DNA of 60,117 nt from Thermoanaerobaculia bacterium (GCA_028066595.1 JALCBJ010000007.1:75319-135435); one strand, 5' to 3'. Shown: positions 45,733 to 54,924, counted from the first letter of the stretch. The notes: generated from the letters alone by a model not told the origin. Numbers and translations: made by a program.

Positions 45733-47090
45733 ACTGCCTCCATTCCTGAGGCGGGTCGACCCGCTGTCGCCAGCGCCCAGTCGCAGCTGTAGAAGCGCCG
45801 CAGGTTATGGGCATAGAAACGGTAGCCCAGGTTGGTCGACACCGCGACCCAGAAGGGTGCCCCGGTCGAACGCAGGCGCTGCGCGATGCCGGTCCAGCTG
45901 TAAGCATGCTTCCATGCAGCTTCGGTCCCGAGTTCCACCTCGCGAGGGCTCAGTCGAGCCGGTCGGAAGACCATGTGCTGCCCATCGTAGAGATTCCAGT
46001 CGCGGGTGAGAATCCTGCCCTCCGCTTCCAGTCTGCGAAACAGCGTTGTACCGGGAAACGGCGTGACCACGGCGAAACGTGGCAGGTCGATGCGTGCTTC
46101 GACGGCAAAGCGCGCCGTATCCAGGAACACGTCGTCGTCGTCGTCGTCGAGACCGAAGACGAAGCATCCCTGGAGCGCGATGTTCCGTTCGTGAAGCAGC
46201 GCTACCAAACCGGCATAGCTCTCCGGATCGTTGAAGCCCTTCCTCGATCGCTTCAGGTTTTGTGGCGAGATCGATTCGAGTCCCATGAGCAAACCGCGGC
46301 AACCGCTTGCGGCGACCAGGTCGAGTAGCTCGAGATCGCGGCCGAGGAGGGTGGTCGCCAATCCGTACCACTGGAGATTCAACGGGATCAGCGCGCGAAA
46401 GAGCTCCCGCGCGTAGTGTCGATCGGAGATCAGGTTGAGATCGACGAAGATCGCCTTTCGACTCCGCATGCGTCGGAGATCTTGGACGATCTCGCGGACG
46501 GGCTTTTGCAGAGGTTTCCGCCCCCAGGCTGAGGGCACCACGCAGAAGTCACAGTCGTGGATGCAGCCGCGGGTGGCTTCGAACACGTGGTCCGTGAGGT
46601 ATCGCCGTCGTGGCAGGACGCTGCGGTCGGGGAGCGCCCTGGCTGCCAGGTCGAGCGTGGGAGCCTGAACGTAGCGGGGCTTCATCTGGCCAGCGACGAA
46701 GTCTCGGAGCAGACGTGGCCACTCGTCTTCGGCATAGCCGACCACGATCGAGTCTGCGTGGGGCTGAGCGTCGTCCGGTACGAGCGTCGGGTGGGGTCCG
46801 CCGAGCACCACCGGAATGCCCCGGCGACGCAGGCCGGCTGCCAGCTGATAGGCGCGCATCGCCGTGCCGGTGATCACGGTCATGCCCACGAGATCGGCAT
46901 CGAGGGTCTCGGCGTCGACTTCGGAGATGCCCTCGTCGAAGCATCGGACGTCGGCGTTCAGCTCCGACGGTACGAGCGCCGCCAGTGTCGGTAGCGTCAG
47001 CGGCATGTAGCGCAATGAGCGCTTGAAAATGCCGCCGCGGTGGCGGTAGAGGTCTCCCTTGGGTGAGATCAGAGCGATCCGGAGGGTCAT
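45729..47090 (-). CDS. Radical SAM enzyme with N-terminal cobalamin-binding-like domain (first in operon)
   Basis: A 453-residue enzyme paralogous in layout to the next gene. The ATG chosen opens MTLRIALISPKGDLYRHRGG, typical of the domain; 69 open codons before it are rejected. B12-binding-like Rossmann domain (residues ~3-145, VVLGGPHPTLVPDDA, VVGYAEDEWPRL), then radical SAM Cys176, Cys180 and Cys183 (ATRGCIHDCDFCVVPSAWG), FVDLNLISDRHYAREL, GLESISPQNLKRSRKGF and TPFPGTTLFRRL. A GTC microsatellite encodes a run of Asp in FGLDDDDDDVF. No DxHxxG is visible. It is the promoter-proximal gene of the operon and diverges from the DUF3179 gene with 225 bp between. Confidence 0.9.
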   Translation of the reverse strand: MTLRIALISPKGDLYRHRGGIFKRSLRYMPLTLPTLAALVPSELNADVRCFDEGISEVDAETLDADLVGMTVITGTAMRAYQLAAGLRRRGIPVVLGGPHPTLVPDDAQPHADSIVVGYAEDEWPRLLRDFVAGQMKPRYVQAPTLDLAARALPDRSVLPRRRYLTDHVFEATRGCIHDCDFCVVPSAWGRKPLQKPVREIVQDLRRMRSRKAIFVDLNLISDRHYARELFRALIPLNLQWYGLATTLLGRDLELLDLVAASGCRGLLMGLESISPQNLKRSRKGFNDPESYAGLVALLHERNIALQGCFVFGLDDDDDDVFLDTARFAVEARIDLPRFAVVTPFPGTTLFRRLEAEGRILTRDWNLYDGQHMVFRPARLSPREVELGTEAAWKHAYSWTGIAQRLRSTGAPFWVAVSTNLGYRFYAHNLRRFYSCDWALATAGRPASGMEAV

Positions 47091-47315
47091 GGCTGTCTCG
47101 GGTCGTTTGATGTTTCGCCGCGGTCGTGAATTCCGCAAGGATCGTGCCGGGTGGGGGAGCCCGCCGAGTCGCCAGGACAGGTGAACGGAGGACGAGAATG
47201 TGCAGACACTGCCAGAAGCTGTACAAACTTTGAATGCGGCCAGCTTGGCACACGTGACCCATCCAAAGTAGCGTAGTCTGCGCACGCTGAGTAACAAGGC
47301 AGCTAGGAGGAAATC

Positions 47316-48416
47316 GTGAGACGCGGTCTGAAGATCTTATGTCCCGACGAGCCGGCCACTTCTACCGTAGCCGCTGCCAAGGCGCTCTGTTCCGCTGCGG
47401 CGCTCTCGATCGTAGCCGTCTGGATTGCGCAAGGGAGCCTGGTTCGTCCTGCCGAGGCGCAGGGACGTCCCGCCTTGCCGACGCCCCATGCCGACCTGCC
47501 CGACGACTTCCGACAGGTGATACCCCGGGGGCGTATCGCTTCGGTGGACGATCCGGATTTCGTGACGGCGGGGGAAGCCGAGATACCCGACGACGCTTGG
47601 ATCTTCGGGGTCGAGGTGAACGGCGAGGCCCGGGCCTATAGCCTCAACCTCTTGAATCAACACGAGATCGTGAACGACGAGGCCGGCGGCGAGAAGTTCG
47701 CCGCGGTTTGGTGACCGCTCGCGAATACGGCCGTCGTGTACGGCCGCGAGATGGATGGCAAGGAACTGAACTTCGAACCTTCGGGAGGCTTGATCCACGC
47801 CTCCCTGGTGATGGTGGACAAGGAGACCGACACCTACTGGTCGATCATGACCTACGAAGCTCTGGCAGGTGAGCTCGCCGGTAGCTCCCTCGACGAGCGG
47901 TCTCTCGGCGTGAAGACACAGTGGAAGGACTGGCGTCGCGAGCATCCCGACACCCTCGTTCTCTCTGTCGAAGGCAAAGAGCACGTCGCGTCGAGTCCTT
48001 ACGACAACTACTTCGCCTCCGACCGGGTGTATGGCGGCGGCAAGCTCCGCGACGAGCGCCTGCAACCGAAGCAAACGATCTATGGGTTCCACCACGGCGG
48101 CAAGCCCTACGCCGTTCCCTTCGATGCGTACGAGGCGGCGGGCGCCTCTTTCACGGTGAGCGAAGGTGAGGTGTTTCTCTACCGAGCTCCGGAGGCGAAC
48201 ATCTACGCATCCAGCAACGCGTATTTCTCGCCTGCGGGATTCGAGATGGTGGACGGTTCTTGGACGGAGAAGGGTAGCGCGGCCCGGTTCGATCCGGGCC
48301 AAGGAACCTTCGTCAACGGTGACGACGAGGCGTCCATCGAACACCTCGGTGGCTTCGACACCTTCTGGTTCAACTGGAGTATGAACAATCCGAAGACGGA
48401 GGTTCTCGGCCAATAG
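47316..48416 (+). CDS. DUF3179-domain protein, probable selenoprotein (in-frame UGA at codon 133)
   Basis: Read through one TGA (47712-47714) this is a 366-residue exported or membrane-tethered protein. GTG start has AGGAGG five bases upstream, then a hydrophobic segment AALSIVAVWIAQGSLV (~28-43). The DUF3179 region runs GEARAYSLNLLNQHEIVNDE, FAAVW, TGA, PLANTAVVYGREMDGKE, without any change of frame. Relatives I recall read WCPL(C/A)xTAVV here, so the UGA sits at the conserved Cys. A strong hairpin starts 14 bases after it. I take UGA as selenocysteine. The alternative, a broken gene, would leave 132- and ~220-residue halves, but both halves are otherwise undamaged. Function of DUF3179 is unknown; a Cys/Sec redox or metal role is inferred. 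Confidence 0.8.
47715..47750 (+). promoter_or_regulatory. Candidate bacterial SECIS hairpin downstream of the DUF3179 UGA
   Basis: Immediately after the TGA, CGGCCGT (47728-47734) pairs perfectly with ACGGCCG (47740-47746), closing a 5-base loop CGTGT with two G residues. An alternative fold uses outer CTCGCG/CGCGAG (47718-47723 with 47745-47750) plus inner GCCG/CGGC. The loop begins 20 bases after the UGA, within the usual bacterial SECIS window of roughly 16-37. Confidence 0.65.
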
Positions 48417-48441
48417 CTGCCAGCTCAGGCGGTGCCCGTGA

Positions 48442-50862
48442 TCATTCCTCCCGCAGTGAGACCATGGGATCCACCCTCGACGCCCGCCAGGCCGGCACCC
48501 AGGCAGCCGCCAGGCCGACCAGCAGCAAGAGGGTGGAGACACCACCGTAGGTGAGGACGTCGAAGCTGGAGATCCCGAACAGCAGGTCGCCGAGGGATCG
48601 TGAGGCGAAGTATGCACCGGCGAGGCCGAAAACCAGGCCGGCGAGAAGCACCTTCGCTCCCTGCCCGACGATCATGGCGCGTACCCGGCGAGCTTCTGCG
48701 CCGAGAGCCATGCGCAGACCGATCTCCCGAGTGCGCTCGGCCACGGCGTAGGACAGGACGCCGTAGAGGCCTACGATGCCCAGGAGGAGAGCCAGGGTAG
48801 AGGCGATGCCGAGGGTGAGCATGGTGAATGACAGGCGCGTCATGGAGTCGGCGGCGAGTCCTTCCATGGTGTACTGGCGGTACATCGGTGCGTTGGGCGC
48901 CACCTCGCGAACCAGCGCTCGGATCTCCGGCCCGATGAGCTCGGCTCGAGGCGTCTTGACGACATAGGCAGGCGAGGTGACCGGGCGACTGCTCTCCGCC
49001 GTCTGGCCGACCAGCGGGAAGTAGACCATCGGCTCCGGCTCGCCCCGGAAGTCGTACTGCAGTACGTCGTCGACTACGCCGACCACCGTCTCCCAGCTCT
49101 CCCAGGCATCCAGGCGAATGCGCTGACCCACGGCGTCTTTTCCGGGCCACATGAGGTCGGCAGCAGATTGACTGACGAGGACGTTGCCGAGTTGGGTCGA
49201 ATGATCGTCGGGCGTGAACGCTCGGCCTCGACGAACCGCGATCTTCATCGTGTCGAAATAGTCACCGGTCGCCCAGGTGAAGCTGAGCAGAGTGCCAGTG
49301 TCTTCTTCGATATTCATGTCTTCTGTGAAGAATCGCCGGCTGTTGACCCCTTCGTCCAGGGGCACGTTCTCCACGATGCCGACACTCTCCACACCGGGAA
49401 GAGCGCGCAATCGTTCCTTGAAGTCCTGGTGGAAACGAGCCCACGACGGCGGGTCTTGCAGATGGGCCCCTTCGGGCGCGATCTGGAAGGTGAAGATGTC
49501 GGCCGTGTCGTAGCCCGGGTCGACATTGCGGAGCTTGTCGAAGCTGCGCAGGAGAAGTGCCGAGCCGATCAGCAAGACCAGCGCCAGCGCGGTTTGGGCA
49601 GCCACCAACAGGTTGCGGCCCCAATTGCGGCTGCGCATGGCACCACGTCCGCCCTCACGCAGTCGGGTCAGGTTGGGAGTGGAGTGACGCAAGGCTGGCA
49701 GGAGTCCGCAGAGCAGTGCCGACGCCACGCAAACACCGAAGGTGAAGACGAGCGTCGCGGGAGTGACGGCGACATCGTCCAGCCGCGGTACGTTGGCTGG
49801 CGCGACCCGCAGTAGCAGCGGCACGCCGCTCCAGGCGAGGCCGACAGCCAGCACGCCGGCCGCGCCCGCGATGATGGTGGCTTCCGTCAATTGGGTGCCG
49901 ATCAACCGCAGCCTGCCCGCTCCGAGCGCCCGTCGGACCGCGAGATCCGGGAGACGACGTTCGCCCCGTACCAGAAAGAGGTTGGCGACGTTGACGCAGG
50001 CGATGAGGAGCACGATGGCCATCGCACCGAGGAGGATCCACAAAGGTCCGGCGACGTTGCCCAGGAGCTCTTCCTCCAGTGGCCGGACGACTGCAACGTG
50101 GGTTTCGAAGAGCTCGGCATAGCGTGCGGAGCCTCCGAAGCGCTCCGGTAACTGCCGCGCGAGGGCGGTCAGCTCGGTCTGGAGTTGCTCAGGTGTGACC
50201 CCGGGCGCCATCCGCGCCACCATCCGCTGGCCGAACCGGCCGGGCTCGATCTCGGTCGGCAACGTCCGTGGGAACCATAGCAACGTGCCGTCGGCGGGAA
50301 AGAAGAAGTCCTCCGGCATGACGCCGATCACAGTACGGTCCTCGCCCGAAACGGAGAGGCTCCTGCCCAGGATGTCCTGATCCTGGGCGAACCAGGTCGT
50401 CCACAGGGCATGACTGAGCACGACCACGCCACTCTCGTCCTCGGGTGTCGGCAAACGTCCGAGAATCGGGTCCACACCGAGGGTGCTGAACACCGATGCC
50501 GTCGGTGCCGACATACGGGGACGTTCGATGCGGTCGCCAGCGCGCAACGTGCTGGTGAACGAGTTGAAGCTGGCGATGTCTTCGAGCAGCTCCGACTTCT
50601 CGCCGTAGTGAACGAGGAACTCGACCGCCGACGGGAACTCATCCGGGAGATCCGATCCGGGCGCCGAGGAGGCGACGTAGACCAGCCGGTCCGTGTCCTT
50701 GAAAGGCAGGGGGTTGAGCAAGACCGTGTCGATGACGCTGAAGATGCTGGAGTTGACGCCGATGGCCAGTGCCAGAGTCGCCACCGCGATCAGAGTGAAG
50801 CCCGGTGCGCGCAAGAGAGAGCGGAGTGCTTGTCGGAAGTCGTGCAGCCAGCTTGTGTTCAT
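48442..50862 (-). CDS. Duplicated MacB-type ABC permease (acidobacterial duplicated orphan permease, ADOP)
   Basis: An 806-residue inner-membrane protein with two tandem MacB_PCD plus FtsX units. Helices lie near residues 20-45, ~275-300, ~325-350, ~365-390, ~420-440, ~685-715, ~735-760 and ~770-795. Repeat signatures are FTLIAVATLALAIGVNSSIF (start of unit 1), LFLVRGERRLPDLAVRRALG, and TREIGLRMALGAEARRVRAM with RASRVDPMVSLREE at the end of unit 2. This two-in-one form without its own ATPase is the ADOP family, expanded in Acidobacteriota. Cargo and ATPase partner unknown. It stands alone, converging with the DUF3179 gene (25 bp) and diverging from the beta-helix gene. Confidence 0.9.
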   Translation of the reverse strand: MNTSWLHDFRQALRSLLRAPGFTLIAVATLALAIGVNSSIFSVIDTVLLNPLPFKDTDRLVYVASSAPGSDLPDEFPSAVEFLVHYGEKSELLEDIASFNSFTSTLRAGDRIERPRMSAPTASVFSTLGVDPILGRLPTPEDESGVVVLSHALWTTWFAQDQDILGRSLSVSGEDRTVIGVMPEDFFFPADGTLLWFPRTLPTEIEPGRFGQRMVARMAPGVTPEQLQTELTALARQLPERFGGSARYAELFETHVAVVRPLEEELLGNVAGPLWILLGAMAIVLLIACVNVANLFLVRGERRLPDLAVRRALGAGRLRLIGTQLTEATIIAGAAGVLAVGLAWSGVPLLLRVAPANVPRLDDVAVTPATLVFTFGVCVASALLCGLLPALRHSTPNLTRLREGGRGAMRSRNWGRNLLVAAQTALALVLLIGSALLLRSFDKLRNVDPGYDTADIFTFQIAPEGAHLQDPPSWARFHQDFKERLRALPGVESVGIVENVPLDEGVNSRRFFTEDMNIEEDTGTLLSFTWATGDYFDTMKIAVRRGRAFTPDDHSTQLGNVLVSQSAADLMWPGKDAVGQRIRLDAWESWETVVGVVDDVLQYDFRGEPEPMVYFPLVGQTAESSRPVTSPAYVVKTPRAELIGPEIRALVREVAPNAPMYRQYTMEGLAADSMTRLSFTMLTLGIASTLALLLGIVGLYGVLSYAVAERTREIGLRMALGAEARRVRAMIVGQGAKVLLAGLVFGLAGAYFASRSLGDLLFGISSFDVLTYGGVSTLLLLVGLAAAWVPAWRASRVDPMVSLREE

Positions 50863-51058
50863 CGGAGGTCCTCGGTCGGTGGGAAAGAGATGCAGATCTT
50901 TGCTATTAGACGCACGAACTGCGAAAGGGTTCGTAAACTCGGCAAAATCTGCCCACCTGATACGTTCCTCTTTGTGGCCGCGTTGGCCTGCTGAACCTTC
51001 CTCGATGTCCGATCGGCGAATGCCGAGGTCCCATGCATCGCGACGACAGGAGATCTTC

Positions 51059-52426
51059 GTGTCAGCCCCCGTCTTACGTTTCAGCGTTTCGCGCTATGAG
51101 GTTTCGAGCCGCCTGCCTCTGCTGCTCGTGATGGCGATGTCGTGGCCGTTGGTGGCGAGTGCCGACACGTTCCATGTCGCTCCTCCGCCCGCGGGCTCCG
51201 ACACCCATCCTGGAACTCAGGGCGAGCCATGGGCCACGCTGCAGCATGCCGCCGACAGTGTTGCAGCCGGAGACACCGTGATCGTCCACGAGGGTGACTA
51301 TGTGGGCATGCAGATCGTCGTTTCAGGTACGGCTGGGTCACCGATCGCGTTCCGGGCCGCAAGCGGAGAAACCCCTCGGATCGTGGCCGACAATGCGTCG
51401 ACCCCCGACGGCATCAACATCGAGGGTGCCGACCACATCGTCATCGAGGGCTTTCAGATCGATGGCCGTGGACGAGCAGGCATCCGCGCGGTGCTCTGCG
51501 AACATGTGACGATCCGCGGCAACTCGTTCGATCTCAATCAACGCTGGGGCGTCTTCACGGGATTCTGCGACGATCTTCTGATCGAAGGCAACTCGGCCTC
51601 GCGCAGTATCGAAGAACATGGCGTCTACGTCAGCAACAGTGGCGATCGGCCGATCATCCGGGGCAATCGTCTGTTCGACAACGCTGCCAACGGCGTCCAC
51701 ATGAATGGCGACGCTTCGCTGGGTGGCGACGGTGTGATCTCGGATGCTCTGGTGGAGAACAACCTCATCTTCGGCAACGGAGCTTCCGGTGGATCCGGGA
51801 TCAACTGCGACGGTGTGCAGAACTCCCTGATCCGAAACAACTTGATCTATGACACACATGCCAGTGGCATCTCGCTCTACCGCATCGATGGTGGCCAACC
51901 ATCCAATGGCAACCGAGTGTTCAACAACACGATCCTCGTCGCCTCCGATGGCCGCTGGGGCATCAACGTCCGCGATGGCTCCAGCGGCAACTCCATCAAG
52001 AACAACATCATCTACAGTCGCCACGGCTTTCGTGGAGCTCTGAGCGTCTGCCCCTCCTGCGTGTCGGGTCTGATCTCCGATCACAACGTGGTGGAAGATC
52101 GATTCAGCACCGATGACGGCGACTCGGGGCTGACGCTCGCCCAGTGGCAGAACGACACGGGCCAGGATGCGAACAGCATCGCTCTGCAGAACGAGACGGC
52201 ACTCGACGCTCTGTTCCGGGACGGCTCCGGTGGCGATTTCCGCCTGGTGGACGGTTTGGCGGTAGACGTGGGGGAAACCCTCGTCGACGTTCCCGCCGAT
52301 CTCGAAGGACTGTCCCGTCCTCAGGGGCTGGCCTGGGACGCTGGATGCTACGAGGGCCTGGGTGTCGTCTTCACGGACGGATTCGAAAGCGGAGACATGG
52401 TTGCCTGGTCGTCTGTGAGCCCTTGA
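51059..52426 (+). CDS. Secreted right-handed beta-helix protein with FESG C-terminal motif
   Basis: A 455-residue exported protein. GTG is chosen because AGGAGA lies five bases before it and it gives a full signal sequence (RLPLLLVMAMSWPLVASA-D). The mature start TFHVAPPPAGSDTHPGTQGE with PWATLQHAADSV is the usual entry of pectate-lyase-like / DUF1565 helices. About ten coils follow, with Asn ladders (LIEGNSASRSIEEHGVYVSN, IRGNRLFDNAANGVHM, LIRNNLIYDTHASGISLY, IKNNIIYSRHGF). Ends VVFTDGFESGDMVAWSSVSP. Probably binds or cleaves a polysaccharide, or is structural; no catalytic set is evident. A related gene starts at the right edge of the window. Confidence 0.85.
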   Translation: MSAPVLRFSVSRYEVSSRLPLLLVMAMSWPLVASADTFHVAPPPAGSDTHPGTQGEPWATLQHAADSVAAGDTVIVHEGDYVGMQIVVSGTAGSPIAFRAASGETPRIVADNASTPDGINIEGADHIVIEGFQIDGRGRAGIRAVLCEHVTIRGNSFDLNQRWGVFTGFCDDLLIEGNSASRSIEEHGVYVSNSGDRPIIRGNRLFDNAANGVHMNGDASLGGDGVISDALVENNLIFGNGASGGSGINCDGVQNSLIRNNLIYDTHASGISLYRIDGGQPSNGNRVFNNTILVASDGRWGINVRDGSSGNSIKNNIIYSRHGFRGALSVCPSCVSGLISDHNVVEDRFSTDDGDSGLTLAQWQNDTGQDANSIALQNETALDALFRDGSGGDFRLVDGLAVDVGETLVDVPADLEGLSRPQGLAWDAGCYEGLGVVFTDGFESGDMVAWSSVSP

Positions 52427-52449
52427 CCGACAACGTATAGCATCGCCCG

Positions 52450-53853
52450 ATGACGACGGTAGAGGGGAATGTCGACCATCTCGGCCCTGCACCGATGCTG
52501 GGATGGGCCCGGTCGCCTTCGGATCCCAACCGCCGGCTGCGAGTCCGCGTCGCGTTGAACGATCGGTCGGTGGGAGACGCCATGGCCGACCTCTATCGCC
52601 CCGATCTCGAGGCCGCCGGAATCGGCGATGGAAGGCACGGATTCGCCTTCGATTTGGTATCGCATTTCGATACGGAATCAGAACAGCGCCTGCGAATCTC
52701 TTGCTTTCATTCGGACGTCGAGATCTGGGTGGGCAACACCCGCGATCTGATGACCCGCGCTGCAGAGCTTCGGAAGCTGAGGCGCCGTCCACTCTGGGCG
52801 ATTCACCAAGTGCAGGGAGGGACGTCCAACCTCCTGGTATCTGGCTATCTCGTGCCCTCGGCCGGGGAGGCACCCGAGCCAGAATGGATTGCTGATGGCG
52901 TACCGGTCGTCGAGGCCCAGTTCCCGGTCGAGAGTCCTCCTGCACCATCTCGACTCTGGACCGTGCCCGGCCACCGCCAGCTCGGTTTTCGTCTCGAGAT
53001 CCCGCTCCGATCTTCCGAGTTGGCTCCCAGCACCGTCATCGAGTGCATCGATCGGAACAGCCGACGACCGATCATCGAGCACGGTGCCTTCTTCGTTCCT
53101 GACGATCTCGAGGAACAACTACGCAGAGTGCCCGATGGGAGCCGAATGGAACGGGTTCAGGGTCACGGACGGCCTGACGTGCACCTCCTCTGGGGCTATA
53201 CGGCTTGTCGCAAGATCGAAACGTTTCTCGAGGCGCGCTTCGGTCGTCGGCTGTCCTCGTTCCCGTCGATTCTCGATTGGGGCTGTGGCTGCGGACGGCT
53301 GTCACGACATCTCGCAAAGGTGCCTGGCACGCGGTTGACCGGAGTCGATATCGATGCGGACAACATCGCCTGGTGCCGGGACAACCTGACTGCGCGACCC
53401 TCGGAGTCGATGGGTGGCGATGATTGGGAGCCACCAAGATTCGAGACCGTCCCGCTTCTTCCGCCGTGCGACTTGCCTGCGAGCTCCTTCGATCTGATCC
53501 TGGGTCATTCCGTGATGACTCACCTTCGGGAGGAAGATCAGCTCGCATGGCTCGCGGAACTGAAGCGGGTGTCGCGCCCGGGTGCAGTGCTTTGCCTCAC
53601 CGTCAACGCGGACACGGCCATCTGGTGGTGCGATCCTCCGTTGGAGGTTCTACGAGACTGGCAGGCCCGGGGCTTCAGCGATCTCGCACGTGATCCGGCG
53701 CTCGACGGGTTGATCGGCGACGAGGAGTACTATCGAGCCACGTTCCATCGCGAAGACTACGTTCGAAGAGTCTGGGGACAGTATTTCGAGATCATCGAGA
53801 TCCTTCCTGGGTTTGCTCACATCCAGGACATGGTGATCTTGCGCTCTCGATGA
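52450..53853 (+). CDS. Class I SAM-dependent methyltransferase with N-terminal accessory domains
   Basis: A 467-residue cytoplasmic protein. Residues ~15-110 form a beta-rich module (LGWARSPSDPNRRLRVRV, GDGRHGFAFDL) of the kind seen attached to glycosyltransferases and O-antigen-related methyltransferases; a second similar piece spans ~120-225. The Rossmann methyltransferase starts near 275 with LDWGCGCGRLSRHL (SAM loop), TGVDIDADNIAWC (acidic end of beta2) and FDLILGHSVMTHLREEDQ. Likely modifies a surface glycan or similar; inference from the accessory domain. It starts 23 bp after the beta-helix gene on the same strand. Confidence 0.85.
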   Translation: MTTVEGNVDHLGPAPMLGWARSPSDPNRRLRVRVALNDRSVGDAMADLYRPDLEAAGIGDGRHGFAFDLVSHFDTESEQRLRISCFHSDVEIWVGNTRDLMTRAAELRKLRRRPLWAIHQVQGGTSNLLVSGYLVPSAGEAPEPEWIADGVPVVEAQFPVESPPAPSRLWTVPGHRQLGFRLEIPLRSSELAPSTVIECIDRNSRRPIIEHGAFFVPDDLEEQLRRVPDGSRMERVQGHGRPDVHLLWGYTACRKIETFLEARFGRRLSSFPSILDWGCGCGRLSRHLAKVPGTRLTGVDIDADNIAWCRDNLTARPSESMGGDDWEPPRFETVPLLPPCDLPASSFDLILGHSVMTHLREEDQLAWLAELKRVSRPGAVLCLTVNADTAIWWCDPPLEVLRDWQARGFSDLARDPALDGLIGDEEYYRATFHREDYVRRVWGQYFEIIEILPGFAHIQDMVILRSR

Positions 53854-53936
53854 GCCGGTCTCTCCCGCGATCCGACTCACACGGCCGGAAAGGGAATGCG
53901 CTGGGCAGCGTTTCGCGGCTGCCCGGTGAGATTCGA

Positions 53937-54434
53937 TCACTGCGCGAACGGGTTCTCGTCTGCGGACGGGCCGTAGACAGATGGCAGCGGTACGTCCAGC
54001 AACCGCAGGTAGACCGTCAGCTGGCCGCGATGGTGGTACCAGTGATTGAGCAGGATCGAGCGGATCAAGCCGACGCGTGGCATGGCCATCACCTCATTTC
54101 CTTCGTGTACGACGCGCCAGGTGGCGGCCATGGAATCGTCGTCGAAGCCAGCGAGGATCTCTTTTGCTTTCTTCGTGCTCTCCTCGAGAGCCTCGACAGC
54201 ATGTTCGGGACTGGTGGCAGATTCCTGTCCGAAGTTGGGTAATGGGGCTTCGTCCACCTTGGCAATCTCGGCCACGGAGGCTGGGCCCTCCGCAACGTGA
54301 AGCGCCAGCTGACCGAGGGACATGGACTTGGGATGGGGTCGCCAATCGAGGCGGTCGGCCGGAAGTCGTTCCAGCAACCGCCGAGTGGCTACGGTCTCTT
54401 GTTCGAGCTCTTGGATGAAGGCCTGACTGAGCAT
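53937..54434 (-). CDS. DinB-family protein
   Basis: A 165-residue four-helix-bundle protein. Conserved His residues that bind a metal in DinB/YfiT-like proteins are at LALHVAEG (His46) and NHWYHHRGQL (His ~130 and ~134). The family includes thiol-dependent transferases (bacillithiol or mycothiol S-transferase-like) and proteins of unknown function; no substrate can be named. Length is normal. Same strand as, and just downstream of, the ArsR-SRPBCC pair, with 31 bp between, so it may belong to that operon. Confidence 0.88.
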   Translation of the reverse strand: MLSQAFIQELEQETVATRRLLERLPADRLDWRPHPKSMSLGQLALHVAEGPASVAEIAKVDEAPLPNFGQESATSPEHAVEALEESTKKAKEILAGFDDDSMAATWRVVHEGNEVMAMPRVGLIRSILLNHWYHHRGQLTVYLRLLDVPLPSVYGPSADENPFAQ

Positions 54435-54465
54435 GTTCGTTCTCTCTAGTTGATCGAGTTGTGGG

Positions 54466-54924
54466 TCAATGGACTGCGGGCGACTGTGCCCGAGACCGTA
54501 CTTTCTGTAGCAAGCTGCGCCAGCCCTCGCGCACGCCTTGGCGATGATCCTCGGTGATGAGGCCGAGCGCGTTGTGCCGCAGGGTCAATCGCGTGCCGTC
54601 ACCCTCCGCGGCGAGACGGTACTGGACGTTGTTGCACACGGGGTAGGACATGAACAGCGGCCCGGACAGCTCCAGCAGGTCAGGTCGCCGGATGGCTTGT
54701 ACGGTGGCCCAGTTGTGTCCGTTGTCGTCTCCCAGGTCGCGGAACCACCGCCCGCCGGGAACTGCTTCCAGGACCATCGGCATGGGGGTGCCGTCGCCCA
54801 TCTCGTTGGAAGGGCCCATCTGTTCCAGAAGGGCTGCGAAGCTGGCTTCGATGGAGGCCTCGATGAAGATGTCTTCTTCGAGACCGAGGGTGAGCTGACT
54901 GAGCTCCGATTCCGTCGCGATCAT
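54466..54924 (-). CDS. SRPBCC (AHSA1-like) domain protein
   Basis: A 152-residue START/Bet v1-like fold protein. The ATG chosen has AAAGGAAAG about five bases upstream and makes an ATGA overlap with the ArsR gene's stop. Features: IFIEASIEASFAALLEQMG at the start (first strand and helix), GGRWFRDLGDDNGHNWATVQ, and the long C-terminal helix GVREGWRSLLQKVRS. ArsR plus SRPBCC pairs with this coupling are common and usually form a small autoregulated unit; ligand unknown. Confidence 0.88.
   Translation of the reverse strand: MIATESELSQLTLGLEEDIFIEASIEASFAALLEQMGPSNEMGDGTPMPMVLEAVPGGRWFRDLGDDNGHNWATVQAIRRPDLLELSGPLFMSYPVCNNVQYRLAAEGDGTRLTLRHNALGLITEDHRQGVREGWRSLLQKVRSRAQSPAVH

Noticed and set aside
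46126..46155. GTC microsatellite as a variable locus
   Set aside because: It encodes an Asp run inside an intact radical SAM gene and keeps the frame; no sign of variation can be seen from one sequence.
47736..48416. Second half of the DUF3179 gene as a separate gene starting at a GTG
   Set aside because: It has no ribosome binding site, is in frame with the first half, and would start in the middle of the conserved domain.
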